From PCRC01 sp040384665 (GTDB lineage Bacteria; Pseudomonadota; Gammaproteobacteria; Burkholderiales; Burkholderiaceae_C), in contig JAZKIY010000006.1 of NCBI GenBank assembly GCA_040384665.1, positions 62,001-126,000 of the forward strand: a DNA stretch of 64,000 nucleotides, in the 5' to 3' direction. The notes beneath the pieces were generated by a model that was not told the DNA's origin, ran no database searches, and saw nothing but the letters and a program-made list of their open reading frames with translations. Shown here in pieces: positions 1 through 8,308 of this stretch. The translations under genes were made by a program, and so were the position numbers. Within the stretch, counting starts at the first letter, position 1, and every line of letters begins with the position of its first letter.

Positions 1-264
1 CAGGCGCCCCGTCGGGGCCCGGCCCCGCCGCGCAACGCCCAGAACGCACCCAGGAACGACCGCAATGACCGTGGGGGTAACCGGGAGGACCGCGACGACC
101 GGTCTGGCGCCAACCAGCCCGACCCGATGAAAACCGCCTTTGGCTACATCGGTGCCGACAGCTTCACCCGCCAACGCCCTGGTGCGCCGGGGCAACGCCG
201 GAGTGGTGGCGGTGGCAATAATTTTGGCCCAGGTCCGCGCCGCAGCGGTGGACGAGGCCGTTAA
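1..264 (+). CDS. rluB: C-terminal end of 23S rRNA pseudouridine synthase RluB (partial)
   Basis: The frame is open from the first base and stops with TAA at 262-264. Only the tail of the protein is present, about 87 residues. It is rich in Arg, Gly, Asn and Asp and contains DPMKTAFGYIGADSF followed by a Gly/Arg-rich end. Betaproteobacterial RluB proteins carry long basic, low-complexity C-terminal extensions of this kind after the catalytic domain. RluB makes pseudouridine 2605 in 23S rRNA. The catalytic domain lies outside the window, so the call rests on the tail and on the neighbours ndk and rlmN, which usually follow rluB in Comamonadaceae. Confidence 0.7.
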   Translation, partial: QAPRRGPAPPRNAQNAPRNDRNDRGGNREDRDDRSGANQPDPMKTAFGYIGADSFTRQRPGAPGQRRSGGGGNNFGPGPRRSGGRGR

Positions 265-265
265 A

Positions 266-292
266 GGCATGGCCATTGGCCGTGGCCATGCC
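266..292 (+). terminator. Hairpin after rluB, possible terminator
   Basis: A perfect 10-bp inverted repeat (GGCATGGCCA / TGGCCATGCC) with a 7-nt loop begins two bases after the rluB stop codon. It has no T-run, so it may be a weak terminator or an RNA-stabilising hairpin ahead of ndk. Confidence 0.5.
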
Positions 293-360
293 CTCTGCTC
301 GGGTTAAAATCCAAGGCTTTGCTGAACGCAAAATTTCTCATTACAAATCAAGGACTTTTC

Positions 361-786
361 ATGGCCATCGAACGCACTCTCTCCATCATCAAGCCCGACG
401 CAGTGGCCAAAAACGTGATCGGCCAGATCTACGCCCGCTTTGAAGGCGCTGGCCTGAAGGTCATCGCCGCCCGCATGGCCCACCTGTCGCGCACCGAAGC
501 CGAAGCGTTTTACGCCGTTCACAAAGCCCGCCCGTTCTTCAAGGACCTGGTGGACTTCATGATTTCCGGTCCGGTGATGATTCAGGCACTCGAAGGCGAA
601 GGCGCCATCCTGAAAAACCGCGACCTGATGGGTGCCACCGACCCGAAGAAAGCCGAGAAAGGCACGATCCGCGCCGACTTCGCCGACAGCATCGACGCCA
701 ACGCCGTGCACGGCTCTGACGCTGCCGAAACCGCTGCGGTTGAAATTGCTTTCTTCTTCGCCGGCATGAACGTGTTTGGGAAATAA
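361..786 (+). CDS. ndk: Nucleoside diphosphate kinase
   Basis: The 141-residue protein has the normal length of bacterial Ndk. This cytoplasmic enzyme moves the gamma-phosphate of ATP to other nucleoside diphosphates through a phosphohistidine. The N-terminus reads ERTLSIIKPDAV, the family signature. The active-site motif NAVHGSD places the catalytic histidine at about residue 117. I chose the ATG at 361 because it gives the family-standard start; the open frame extends 14 codons upstream without homology. A TAAAAT box at 305-310 could be the -10 of its promoter, but I see no good -35. rlmN follows closely. Confidence 0.97.
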   Translation: MAIERTLSIIKPDAVAKNVIGQIYARFEGAGLKVIAARMAHLSRTEAEAFYAVHKARPFFKDLVDFMISGPVMIQALEGEGAILKNRDLMGATDPKKAEKGTIRADFADSIDANAVHGSDAAETAAVEIAFFFAGMNVFGK

Positions 787-804
787 GCCAGCGGCTTGCA
801 CACC

Positions 805-1950
805 ATGACAGCCAACCTGCTCGACTTTGATCTCGAGGGTTTGGCTGCCTATTGCGGGCAGCTGGGGGAAAAGCGTTTTCGCGCCACCCAGTTGTTCCGC
901 TGGATTCACCAGCGCGGTGCCACCGACTTCGGCCAGATGACCGACTTGGCCAAGTCGCTGCGCGACAAGCTCGCCGGCACCGCCCGCATTGAGCCTTTGC
1001 CGGTGCTGAGTCAGCACGAATCGGCCGACGGCACCATCAAATGGTTGTTTGATGTGGGCAATGGCGACGCTGTTGAAACCGTCTTTATTCCTGAAACCGA
1101 CCGTGGCACGCTCTGCATTTCGTCGCAGGCGGGCTGTGCGGTGGGTTGCCGTTTCTGCTCCACCGGCCACCAGGGTTTCAGCCGAAACCTCAGTACCGGT
1201 GAAATCATCGCCCAGCTCTGGTTTGCCGAGCATTTCCTGCGCAAACACCTTGGCAAAACCGAACGAGTCATCTCCAACGTGGTGATGATGGGCATGGGCG
1301 AGCCGCTGCAAAACTACGCAGCGCTGGTGCCGGCTTTGCGTGCCATGCTGGACGACCATGGCTATGGCCTCTCGCGCCGCCGCGTGACGGTGTCCACCTC
1401 TGGCGTGGTGCCGATGATTGACCGGCTCGCGCTGGACTGCCCTGTGGCACTCGCCGTGTCACTGCATGCGCCCAACGACGCATTGCGTGACACCTTGGTG
1501 CCGCTGAACAAGAAATACCCGATCGCCGAACTGCTGGACGCCTGCCAGCGCTACCTGGCCCACGCCCCGCGCGACTTCATCACGTTTGAGTACTGCATGC
1601 TCGACGGCGTGAATGACCAACCTGAACATGCACGCCAGCTGGTGGCGCTGTTGCAGGGGCACGGTGGGCAGGGTGTTCGTGCGAAGATCAACCTCATCCC
1701 CTTCAACCCTTTCCCGGCATCGGGTCTGGTGCGCTCCGGCAATGCCGCCATTGAAGCCTTTGCCCGCATCGTCAACGACGCAGGCCTGGTGGTCACGGTG
1801 CGCAAAACCCGAGGTGACGACATTGACGCCGCCTGCGGCCAACTCGCCGGCGATGTGCAAGACCGCACCCGGGTGGGTGAGCGCATGGCGGTGCAGCGCA
1901 GCATCCGCGTGCAAGACATCACGCTGCGCTCACGGGAGGCTTCGCTGTGA
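805..1950 (+). CDS. rlmN: Dual-specificity 23S rRNA/tRNA adenine-C2 methyltransferase RlmN
   Basis: This radical-SAM enzyme of 381 residues methylates C2 of A2503 in 23S rRNA and A37 in some tRNAs. The 4Fe-4S cluster motif CAVGCRFC puts cysteines at about residues 111, 115 and 118. The C-terminal conserved cysteine in DDIDAACGQL is at about residue 344. Both are required in the family, so the protein looks intact. I prefer the ATG at 805; an in-frame TTG at 796 would add three residues. Its stop codon overlaps the GTG start of the next gene, which implies translational coupling. Confidence 0.96.
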   Translation: MTANLLDFDLEGLAAYCGQLGEKRFRATQLFRWIHQRGATDFGQMTDLAKSLRDKLAGTARIEPLPVLSQHESADGTIKWLFDVGNGDAVETVFIPETDRGTLCISSQAGCAVGCRFCSTGHQGFSRNLSTGEIIAQLWFAEHFLRKHLGKTERVISNVVMMGMGEPLQNYAALVPALRAMLDDHGYGLSRRRVTVSTSGVVPMIDRLALDCPVALAVSLHAPNDALRDTLVPLNKKYPIAELLDACQRYLAHAPRDFITFEYCMLDGVNDQPEHARQLVALLQGHGGQGVRAKINLIPFNPFPASGLVRSGNAAIEAFARIVNDAGLVVTVRKTRGDDIDAACGQLAGDVQDRTRVGERMAVQRSIRVQDITLRSREASL

Positions 1951-2771
1951 CACACCGTGTATGGCTTGTGGTTACAGGTGTTTGGTCGCTTTGCACTTTG
2001 CTGCTGCTGGGTGGTTGTGCCGCCCAGAAAGGCGTGAGTGGTGCGTCCGGGGAAGGCCCACTGCCGCCAGAAATTGTCACCGCGTCCGACGAGCCCGAAG
2101 GCCGCCGCCGCGCCCGCATCCGGCTGGAGCTGGCCACCGGCTATTTTGACCAGGGCCAGACCACTGTGGCGCTGGACGAGCTGAAGCAGTCGCTGGCTGC
2201 AGACCCCACCTTTGCAGACGCTTTCAACCTGCGTGGGCTGATCTACATGCGGCTGAGCGAGCCACGCCTGGCCGAAGACAGTTTCCGCCGTGCAGCGGCC
2301 CTGAACCCGCGTGACCCCAACGTGGCCCACAACTACGGCTGGCTGCTGTGCCAGCAGGCGCGCTACACCGAGGCCGAACCGCAGTTCGTCACCGCATTGG
2401 GCAGCCCGGTGTATGGCGGGCAGGCCAAGACCTGGATGGCCCGTGGTTTGTGCCAGATGAACGCCGCTCGGCCAGAAGAAGCCGAGCGCAGCCTGTCGCG
2501 TGCCTACGAGTTGGATCCGGCCAACCCGGTGGTGGCCTACAACCTGGCCAACCTGTTGTACAAACGTGGCAACGACGAACGCGCCCGTTTCTATTTGCGC
2601 AGGCTGAACAACAGTGAATTGGCCAATGCCGAAACACTGTGGCTGGGCATCCGGGTCGAGCGTCGCCTTGGTAACCGCGACACCGCACAGCAACTCGCCA
2701 ACCAATTGACCCGCCGTTTCCCCCAGTCGCCCGAAGTCGCAGCACTCGAGCGTGGAGCTTTCAATGAATGA
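1947..2771 (+). CDS. pilF: Type IV pilus biogenesis/stability lipoprotein PilF (PilW), TPR protein
   Basis: The 274-residue protein starts with a lipoprotein signal peptide whose lipobox is LLLGGC. It then carries about five tetratricopeptide repeats (FADAFNLRGLIYMRL, PNVAHNYGWLLCQQ and PVVAYNLANLLYKR are clear examples). PilF/PilW is an outer-membrane pilotin that helps the PilQ secretin assemble. The GTG start at 1947 overlaps the rlmN stop in a GTGA arrangement, and rodZ begins before its end, so the genes are probably one transcript. The position between rlmN and rodZ is typical for pilF in beta- and gammaproteobacteria. Confidence 0.9.
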   Translation: MTHRVWLVVTGVWSLCTLLLLGGCAAQKGVSGASGEGPLPPEIVTASDEPEGRRRARIRLELATGYFDQGQTTVALDELKQSLAADPTFADAFNLRGLIYMRLSEPRLAEDSFRRAAALNPRDPNVAHNYGWLLCQQARYTEAEPQFVTALGSPVYGGQAKTWMARGLCQMNAARPEEAERSLSRAYELDPANPVVAYNLANLLYKRGNDERARFYLRRLNNSELANAETLWLGIRVERRLGNRDTAQQLANQLTRRFPQSPEVAALERGAFNE

Positions 2772-3690
2772 ACCCGAAGGTGCGCCAGCCGCCGAGCTGT
2801 CCGCCACAGAGCCCTTGACAACGCCACCGGAAGCGCCAGCGCCCGCCGCAGGACTGCCCTCCGCTGGCCAGCAGTTGCAGGCGGCGCGCGAAGCCGCCGG
2901 CCAGCCACTGGACGCGCTGGCCCAGACACTGAAAGTGGCTGTTCGCAAGCTGGAGGCGCTGGAAGCCGACCGGCTGGACGAACTGCCCAGCCCGATGTTC
3001 ACCCGAGCCCTGGCGTCCAGCGTCTGCCGCGTGCTCAACATCGACCCGGCGCCGGTGCTCAGCCGCCTGCCGCAAAGCGACCAGTATTCGTTTGAGCGGG
3101 CACAGGTTCACCTCAATGCCCCGTTCCGCGCCAGCCACCCACGCCCGATGGCGGTGGTGGTCAAACAGCTCAAAAACCCCCTGGCATTGCTGGTGCTGGC
3201 CCTGTTGGTGGGCGCTCTGGCACTGTTTCTGGTGCCCTCCATTCCGCCGCTGGACAACCTGGTTGACCGCCTCAAAGGCGCAGCTGCACCCGCCACCGGG
3301 CCGGCGGCGGTGGCACTGGGGGGCAATGTGACGGTGGACGTCACGCCCACCGGTGCTGCCTTGCCACCGACCAAGCCGGTGGTGGCGGCCAGCGATGTCC
3401 TGCTGCCCGCGCTGACCTCGGCTTCCAGCCTCAATGCGCAAGCAGCGGTGCCACCCGGCGTGGTTGGCTTCAAGGCCAGGGCAGAAGTCTGGATCGAAGT
3501 CACCGATGCGAAAGGCCGCACGCCGCTGCGGCGCTTGGTCAATGCCGGCGAGGCCGTGCAGGTCGATGGTGCCTTGCCCATGGTGGCGACGGTGGGCCGC
3601 GCCGATGTGGTGGATGTTGAGGTGCGCGGCAAGCCGTTCGACATCACCACCCGCAGCAAAGACAACGTGGCCCGTTTCGAGGTGAAGTGA
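2764..3690 (+). CDS. rodZ: Cytoskeleton protein RodZ-like, HTH and DUF4115
   Basis: The 308-residue protein has three parts. An N-terminal helix-turn-helix domain spans about residues 35-105 (GQQLQAAREAAGQPLDALA). One membrane segment lies at about 140-160 (LALLVLALLVGALALFLVP). A periplasmic C-terminal DUF4115-type beta domain ends the protein (VWIEVTDAKGRTPLRRLVNAG). RodZ ties MreB filaments to the membrane and helps set rod shape. I use the ATG at 2764 because GGAG lies 6 nt upstream; an in-frame GTG at 2752 is possible. The gene overlaps pilF by 8 bp and touches ispG. Confidence 0.88.
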   Translation: MNEPEGAPAAELSATEPLTTPPEAPAPAAGLPSAGQQLQAAREAAGQPLDALAQTLKVAVRKLEALEADRLDELPSPMFTRALASSVCRVLNIDPAPVLSRLPQSDQYSFERAQVHLNAPFRASHPRPMAVVVKQLKNPLALLVLALLVGALALFLVPSIPPLDNLVDRLKGAAAPATGPAAVALGGNVTVDVTPTGAALPPTKPVVAASDVLLPALTSASSLNAQAAVPPGVVGFKARAEVWIEVTDAKGRTPLRRLVNAGEAVQVDGALPMVATVGRADVVDVEVRGKPFDITTRSKDNVARFEVK

Positions 3691-4976
3691 TGGCGCTGCC
3701 CCTGACCGACCCGACACCGATTGCCGTGGCCGCACCGCAGGCCCGCCGCACGCGCCAGGCCCAGGTGGTATGGGGAAGCCGGGTGGTCACTGTGGGCGGT
3801 GACGCCCCGGTGCGGGTGCAGTCGATGACCAACACCGACACGGTGGACGCCATCGGTACCGCCATACAGGTCAAGGAACTGGCGATTGCCGGTTCGGAGA
3901 TGGTGCGCATCACCGTCAACACCCCCGAAGCCGCAGCGCAGGTGCCCTACATCCGCGAGCAGCTGGACCGCATGGGCATCGACGTGCCGTTGGTTGGCGA
4001 CTTTCATTACAACGGCCACCGCCTGCTGACCGACTACCCGGCCTGTGCCGAAGCGCTGTCCAAGTACCGCATCAACCCCGGCAACGTGGGCAAGGGCGAC
4101 AAACGCGACCGCCAGTTTGGCCAGATGATCGAAGCTGCGATGCGCTGGAAAAAACCAGTGCGCATCGGCGTCAACTGGGGCAGCCTTGACCAGGAACTGC
4201 TTGCCAGCCTGATGGACGAGAACAGCCGACGTGCCACGCCCTGGGATGCGCAACCCGTGATGTACCAGGCGCTGATCGCTTCGGCCATCGAGTCTGCCCA
4301 GCGCGCCGAAGCCATGGGCATGGACGGCAACCAGATCATTCTGAGCTGCAAGGTCAGTGGCGTGCAGGACCTGATTTCGGTCTACCGCGCTCTCGCGGCA
4401 CGCTGTGACTACGCGCTGCACCTCGGCCTCACGGAGGCTGGCATGGGCACCAAGGGCACAGTCGCTTCTGCCACCGCGCTGTCGATCCTGCTGCAAGAGG
4501 GCATAGGCGACACCATCCGAGTGTCACTGACGCCGCAGCCGGGCGAGGCCCGCACCCAGGAGGTGGTGATCGCCTCTGAGATCCTGCAGTCGCTGGGTTT
4601 GCGCAGCTTTGTGCCCAGCGTCACGGCCTGTCCTGGTTGTGGCCGCACCACCAGTGTGACTTTCCAGGAAATGGCCAAGCAGATCGACGATTTCATGCGC
4701 GCCCAGATGCCGGTCTGGCGCACCCGCTACCCGGGCGTTGAGAAGCTCAAGGTCGCGGTGATGGGCTGCATCGTCAATGGGCCGGGTGAGAGCAAACACG
4801 CCGACATCGGCATCAGCCTGCCCGGTACCGGCGAGGCACCGGCCGCACCGGTGTTCATCGACGGTGAAAAGAAACTGACCCTGCGCGGTGACAACATCAC
4901 GCAGGCGTTCCAGGAACTGGTTGAAAACTACATTGAGCAGCGCTTCGGCACCCAGGGTGCTTCCGAAGTCGCCTGA
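3690..4976 (+). CDS. ispG: 4-hydroxy-3-methylbut-2-en-1-yl diphosphate synthase IspG
   Basis: IspG (GcpE) reduces methylerythritol cyclodiphosphate in the MEP isoprenoid pathway using a 4Fe-4S cluster. The protein is 428 residues long. The three cluster cysteines appear in TACPGCGRT (about C314 and C317) and MGCIVNGPGE (about C360), followed by the conserved glutamate. The N-terminal TIM-barrel core begins with VVTVGGDAPVRVQSMTNTDT. The ATG at 3690 shares one base with the rodZ stop codon and has GAGGTGAAG just upstream. An in-frame GTG sits one codon earlier. Confidence 0.97.
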   Translation: MALPLTDPTPIAVAAPQARRTRQAQVVWGSRVVTVGGDAPVRVQSMTNTDTVDAIGTAIQVKELAIAGSEMVRITVNTPEAAAQVPYIREQLDRMGIDVPLVGDFHYNGHRLLTDYPACAEALSKYRINPGNVGKGDKRDRQFGQMIEAAMRWKKPVRIGVNWGSLDQELLASLMDENSRRATPWDAQPVMYQALIASAIESAQRAEAMGMDGNQIILSCKVSGVQDLISVYRALAARCDYALHLGLTEAGMGTKGTVASATALSILLQEGIGDTIRVSLTPQPGEARTQEVVIASEILQSLGLRSFVPSVTACPGCGRTTSVTFQEMAKQIDDFMRAQMPVWRTRYPGVEKLKVAVMGCIVNGPGESKHADIGISLPGTGEAPAAPVFIDGEKKLTLRGDNITQAFQELVENYIEQRFGTQGASEVA

Positions 4977-4984
4977 AGGGTCCC

Positions 4985-6331
4985 ATGGCTGAGAAACTGA
5001 ATGCCGTGCCGGCAGAAAAATTGACGTCCGTCAAAGTTGAAAAGTTGACCGCCGTCAAGGGCATGAACGACATCCTGCCGCCCGATTCGGCGCGCTGGGA
5101 GTGGCTTGAACAGACGGTGCGTGGCCTGATGGCCCGCTACGCCTACCGCAACATCCGCACGCCCATCGTCGAACCCACCGCGCTGTTTGTGCGCGGGCTG
5201 GGCGAGGTGACCGACATCGTTGAAAAAGAGATGTACTGCTTTGAAGACCGGCTCAACGGTGAGCAGCTGACGCTGCGACCCGAGAGCACCGCCGGCGTGG
5301 TGCGCGCGGTCAACGAGCACAACCTGCTGTACGAAGGCGGCAAGCGCCTGTACTACATGGGCCCGATGTTCCGGCACGAGCGGCCGCAGCGCGGGCGCTA
5401 CCGGCAGTTCCACCAGATCGGCGCGGAGGCGCTGGGTTTTGGTGGCGCCGAGGTGGACGCAGAACTGATTTTGCTGGCGCAGTCGCTGTGGCAGGAAATT
5501 GGCCTGACCGATGTGCGGCTGGAACTCAACAGCCTGGGCCAACCCGACGAGCGCAAGGCCCACCGTGCCGCGCTGATCGCCCACTTTGAGCAGCACGCCG
5601 ACGCGCTGGACGAAGACGCCAGACGCCGCCTGCACAGCAACCCGCTGCGCATTCTGGACACCAAGAACCCTGCCATGCAACCGGTGGTGGCTGCGGCCCC
5701 ACAACTGTTGGACTTTCTCGGCGAGGCTTCGCTGGCGCATTTCAACGCGGTGCGCGCCATCCTCGACGCCAACGGCGTGGCCTACAGCATCAACCCGCGC
5801 CTGGTGCGCGGCATGGACTACTACAACCTCACCGTGTTCGAGTTCATCACCACCCAGCTCGGTGCCCAAGGCACCATCTGTGGTGGTGGCCGTTACGACT
5901 ACCTGATTGGCCAAATGGGCGGTAAACCCGCGCCGGCGGTGGGCTGGGCGCTGGGTGTGGAGCGCGTGCTGGAGTTGCTGAAGGCCTCTTCTGCCAGCGT
6001 GCCCGAGGCGTCTCCCGATGCCTACGCCGTGCTGCCAGACGCCACAGCGCTGCCGCAGGCCATGAAGTTGCTGCAGGCGCTGCGTGCGCAGGGCGTGTGC
6101 GTGCAGATGCATGCCTCGCCCAGCGCCGATGGCATGGGCAGCATGAAATCGCAGTTCAAGAAAGCCGACGCCAGCGGCGCACGCCATGCATTGGTGTTTG
6201 GCCAGGACGAAATGGCGCGTGGCGAAGTTGGCCTCAAACCGCTGCGGGGCGAGCGTCAGGACGCCAGCGCGCAGCAGGCTTTTTTCCGGCTCGATGGCGT
6301 CGCAGCACTGGCCGCGGCGTTGCGGTCTTGA
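4985..6331 (+). CDS. hisS: Histidyl-tRNA synthetase
   Basis: This class II synthetase of 448 residues charges tRNA-His. Motif 2 reads FRHERPQRGRYRQFHQ. The histidine-binding signatures LVRGMDYYNLTVFEF and GGGRYDYLIGQMGG are present, and an anticodon-binding domain ends the protein. The first 25 residues (repeated EKLT-V-KVEKLT units) precede the usual start of homology at KGMNDILPP, so the N-terminus is slightly longer than in many relatives. The start at 4985 is 8 bp after ispG. The matching tRNA-His gene lies at 38326. Confidence 0.97.
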   Translation: MAEKLNAVPAEKLTSVKVEKLTAVKGMNDILPPDSARWEWLEQTVRGLMARYAYRNIRTPIVEPTALFVRGLGEVTDIVEKEMYCFEDRLNGEQLTLRPESTAGVVRAVNEHNLLYEGGKRLYYMGPMFRHERPQRGRYRQFHQIGAEALGFGGAEVDAELILLAQSLWQEIGLTDVRLELNSLGQPDERKAHRAALIAHFEQHADALDEDARRRLHSNPLRILDTKNPAMQPVVAAAPQLLDFLGEASLAHFNAVRAILDANGVAYSINPRLVRGMDYYNLTVFEFITTQLGAQGTICGGGRYDYLIGQMGGKPAPAVGWALGVERVLELLKASSASVPEASPDAYAVLPDATALPQAMKLLQALRAQGVCVQMHASPSADGMGSMKSQFKKADASGARHALVFGQDEMARGEVGLKPLRGERQDASAQQAFFRLDGVAALAAALRS

Positions 6332-6400
6332 AGCAAGCCCACCGCTTGCCGTTGCATGACCGTCACGACGCCTACAATCGCGAGTTAACTTTTCTGATCT

Positions 6401-7090
6401 ATGGCAAAACCCCTCGACCTTGAAGAACAGGAGCAGCTTGACGAGCTCAAGCACTTCTGGAAGCAGTACGGCAACCCCATCACCTGGGTGCTGATCGTGG
6501 TGCTGGCCGGTGTGGCCAGCTGGAACGGCTGGAACTACTGGCAGCGCACACAGGCGGCGCAGGCCTCGGTGCTGTTTGACGAAGTCGAGCGCGCCATCCA
6601 GTCGGGTGAAGCCGCCCGCGTTGAACGCGCGCTGGCCGACATCCGTGACAAGTTCGGTCGCACCACCTTTGCCCAGCAGGCCCAGTTGCTCGGCGCCCGT
6701 TTCCTCAATGAGAATGGCAAGCCCGAAGTCACCCGCAGCGCGCTGACCTGGGTGGCCGACAAAGCCAGCGACGAAGGCTACCAGGCGATCGCCCGCCTGC
6801 GGCTTGCCGCCGTGCTGCTGGACGCCAAACAGTACGACGACGCGCTGGCGCGCCTGTCTGCCCCGTTCCCGGCAGCGTTCACCGCTTTGGCGGCCGACCG
6901 CCGTGGCGACGTGCTGGCCGCGCAGGGCAAGGGTGCCGAGGCGCTGGCCGCCTACCAGGCCGCCTGGGCCGGTCTGGATGCCCGCTCGGAATACCGCCGC
7001 ATGGTCGAGGTCAAGCTCAATGCGCTGGGGGTGGACCCCCAAGCCAACGCCACTAAGGCGGTTTCAGCCGCTCCCACCGAGGTGAAATGA
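6401..7090 (+). CDS. YfgM-type TPR-like protein, ancillary SecYEG/periplasmic chaperone factor
   Basis: The 229-residue protein has a short cytoplasmic N-terminus (MAKPLDLEEQEQLDELKHFW), one membrane anchor at about residues 26-46, and a periplasmic TPR-like domain. This is the architecture of YfgM, which associates with the SecYEG translocon and the chaperone PpiD; a ppiD gene occurs at 36368 in this window. The place between hisS and bamB is where yfgM sits in E. coli as well. Its stop overlaps the bamB start. The call rests on architecture and synteny. Confidence 0.88.
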   Translation: MAKPLDLEEQEQLDELKHFWKQYGNPITWVLIVVLAGVASWNGWNYWQRTQAAQASVLFDEVERAIQSGEAARVERALADIRDKFGRTTFAQQAQLLGARFLNENGKPEVTRSALTWVADKASDEGYQAIARLRLAAVLLDAKQYDDALARLSAPFPAAFTALAADRRGDVLAAQGKGAEALAAYQAAWAGLDARSEYRRMVEVKLNALGVDPQANATKAVSAAPTEVK

Positions 7091-8250
7091 TGAATTTGAT
7101 GCCAAATCGGCCGCAAGCCCGTGTTTTTCCTGGCGGTCTAGCTATTGTTTCTGCAGTGGTTGTACTCGGTCTGGCCGGTTGTGGCAGCCTGTTTGGCAGC
7201 AAGAAACCCGAGCCACCCCCCCTGGGTGCCAACCCGGCCAGCGTGCCGGTGGCGCAGGCCTGGACCGCACGCATTGGCGCCATCCGTGGCCCGCTGCAGC
7301 CAGTGGTCAATGGCAACAGCGTGACCGTGGCTGGCAGTGACGGCAGCGTTGCAGTGCTGGACGCTGCTACTGGCGTCGAGCGCTGGCGTGGCAGCGTGGG
7401 CGGGCCTCTTGCAGCCGGCGTCGGCAGCGATGGCAAGCTCGCCGCCGTGGTGACCCAGGCCAACGACATCGTCGTGCTCGACGCTGGCCGCGAACTCTGG
7501 CGTCAGAAGCTGCAGGCGCAGGTCTTCACCGCCCCGCTGGTGGCCGGTGGCCGCGTGTTTGTGCTGGCCGCCGACCGTTCGGTGAATGCCTTCGACGGTC
7601 AGACCGGCCGCAAGCTGTGGCAGCAGCAGCGCCCGGGCGAGCCGCTGGTGCTGCGCCAGGCGGGCGTGCTGTTGCCGGTGGGTGACACGCTGGTGGTCGG
7701 CCTGTCGGGCCGGTTGGCCGGGCTCAACCCCAATAGCGGTGCGGTGCGCTGGGAAGCCCCGCTGGCCACCCCCCGTGGCATCAACGACGTGGAGCGTCTG
7801 GTGGACCTGGTGGGCAGTGTCGCGCGCCTGGACGATGTGGTCTGCGCACGCGCTTTCCAGACCAGCGTGGGCTGTGTCAACACCGAACGCGGCAGTGTGC
7901 TGTGGACCAAGCCTGCAAACGGCTTTGAAGGCATCAGCGGCGACGCTGGCTACCTGTTTGGTGCAGAGGCCAATGGCCATGTGCTGGCATGGCGCCGCAG
8001 CAATGGCGAACGCGCCTGGACCAACGAACGCCTGCAGTACCGCAGCCTGACCGCGCCGCTGGCCATGGGCCGTGCGGTGGCGGTCGGTGACAGCACTGGC
8101 CTGGTTCACCTCCTGTCCCGCGACGACGGCACCCCCGTCAACCGCCTGACCACCGACGGCTCCGGCATTGCTGCCGCGCCGGTTCTGGCCGCTGGCATGC
8201 TGGTCGTCGTCACCCGCAATGGCGGCGTGTTCGGCTTCCGTACCGAATAA
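7087..8250 (+). CDS. bamB: Outer membrane assembly lipoprotein BamB
   Basis: BamB is a beta-propeller lipoprotein subunit of the BAM complex that inserts outer-membrane proteins. The 387-residue product has a signal peptide ending in the lipobox LGLAGC. It then carries repeated PQQ-like blades, seen as recurrent VLDAATGVERW, AFDGQTGRKLW, GLNPNSGAVRW and AWRRSNGERAW motifs. Two ATGs (7087 and 7090) are possible starts; the second fits the GAGGTG Shine-Dalgarno spacing slightly better. The gene is translationally coupled to the yfgM-like gene in front and precedes der, the standard order. Confidence 0.93.
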   Translation: MMNLMPNRPQARVFPGGLAIVSAVVVLGLAGCGSLFGSKKPEPPPLGANPASVPVAQAWTARIGAIRGPLQPVVNGNSVTVAGSDGSVAVLDAATGVERWRGSVGGPLAAGVGSDGKLAAVVTQANDIVVLDAGRELWRQKLQAQVFTAPLVAGGRVFVLAADRSVNAFDGQTGRKLWQQQRPGEPLVLRQAGVLLPVGDTLVVGLSGRLAGLNPNSGAVRWEAPLATPRGINDVERLVDLVGSVARLDDVVCARAFQTSVGCVNTERGSVLWTKPANGFEGISGDAGYLFGAEANGHVLAWRRSNGERAWTNERLQYRSLTAPLAMGRAVAVGDSTGLVHLLSRDDGTPVNRLTTDGSGIAAAPVLAAGMLVVVTRNGGVFGFRTE

Positions 8251-8308
8251 CCTGGTGGTCTCGGCCTCTGGCCGATGATCTGCCTCACACACTGAGCGGC
8301 GACACCTT

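Noticed and set aside
1551..3041. Long minus-strand open frame opposite rlmN, pilF and rodZ
   Set aside because: It lies opposite well-supported coupled genes, with no recognisable motif or ribosome binding site; it is a codon-bias artefact.
4928..7042. Very long open frame on the minus strand (about 700 codons) opposite hisS and the YfgM-like gene
   Set aside because: It is antisense to two clear genes, its translation is rich in Arg, His, Gln and Gly as expected of a high-G+C shadow frame, and it shows no domain pattern.
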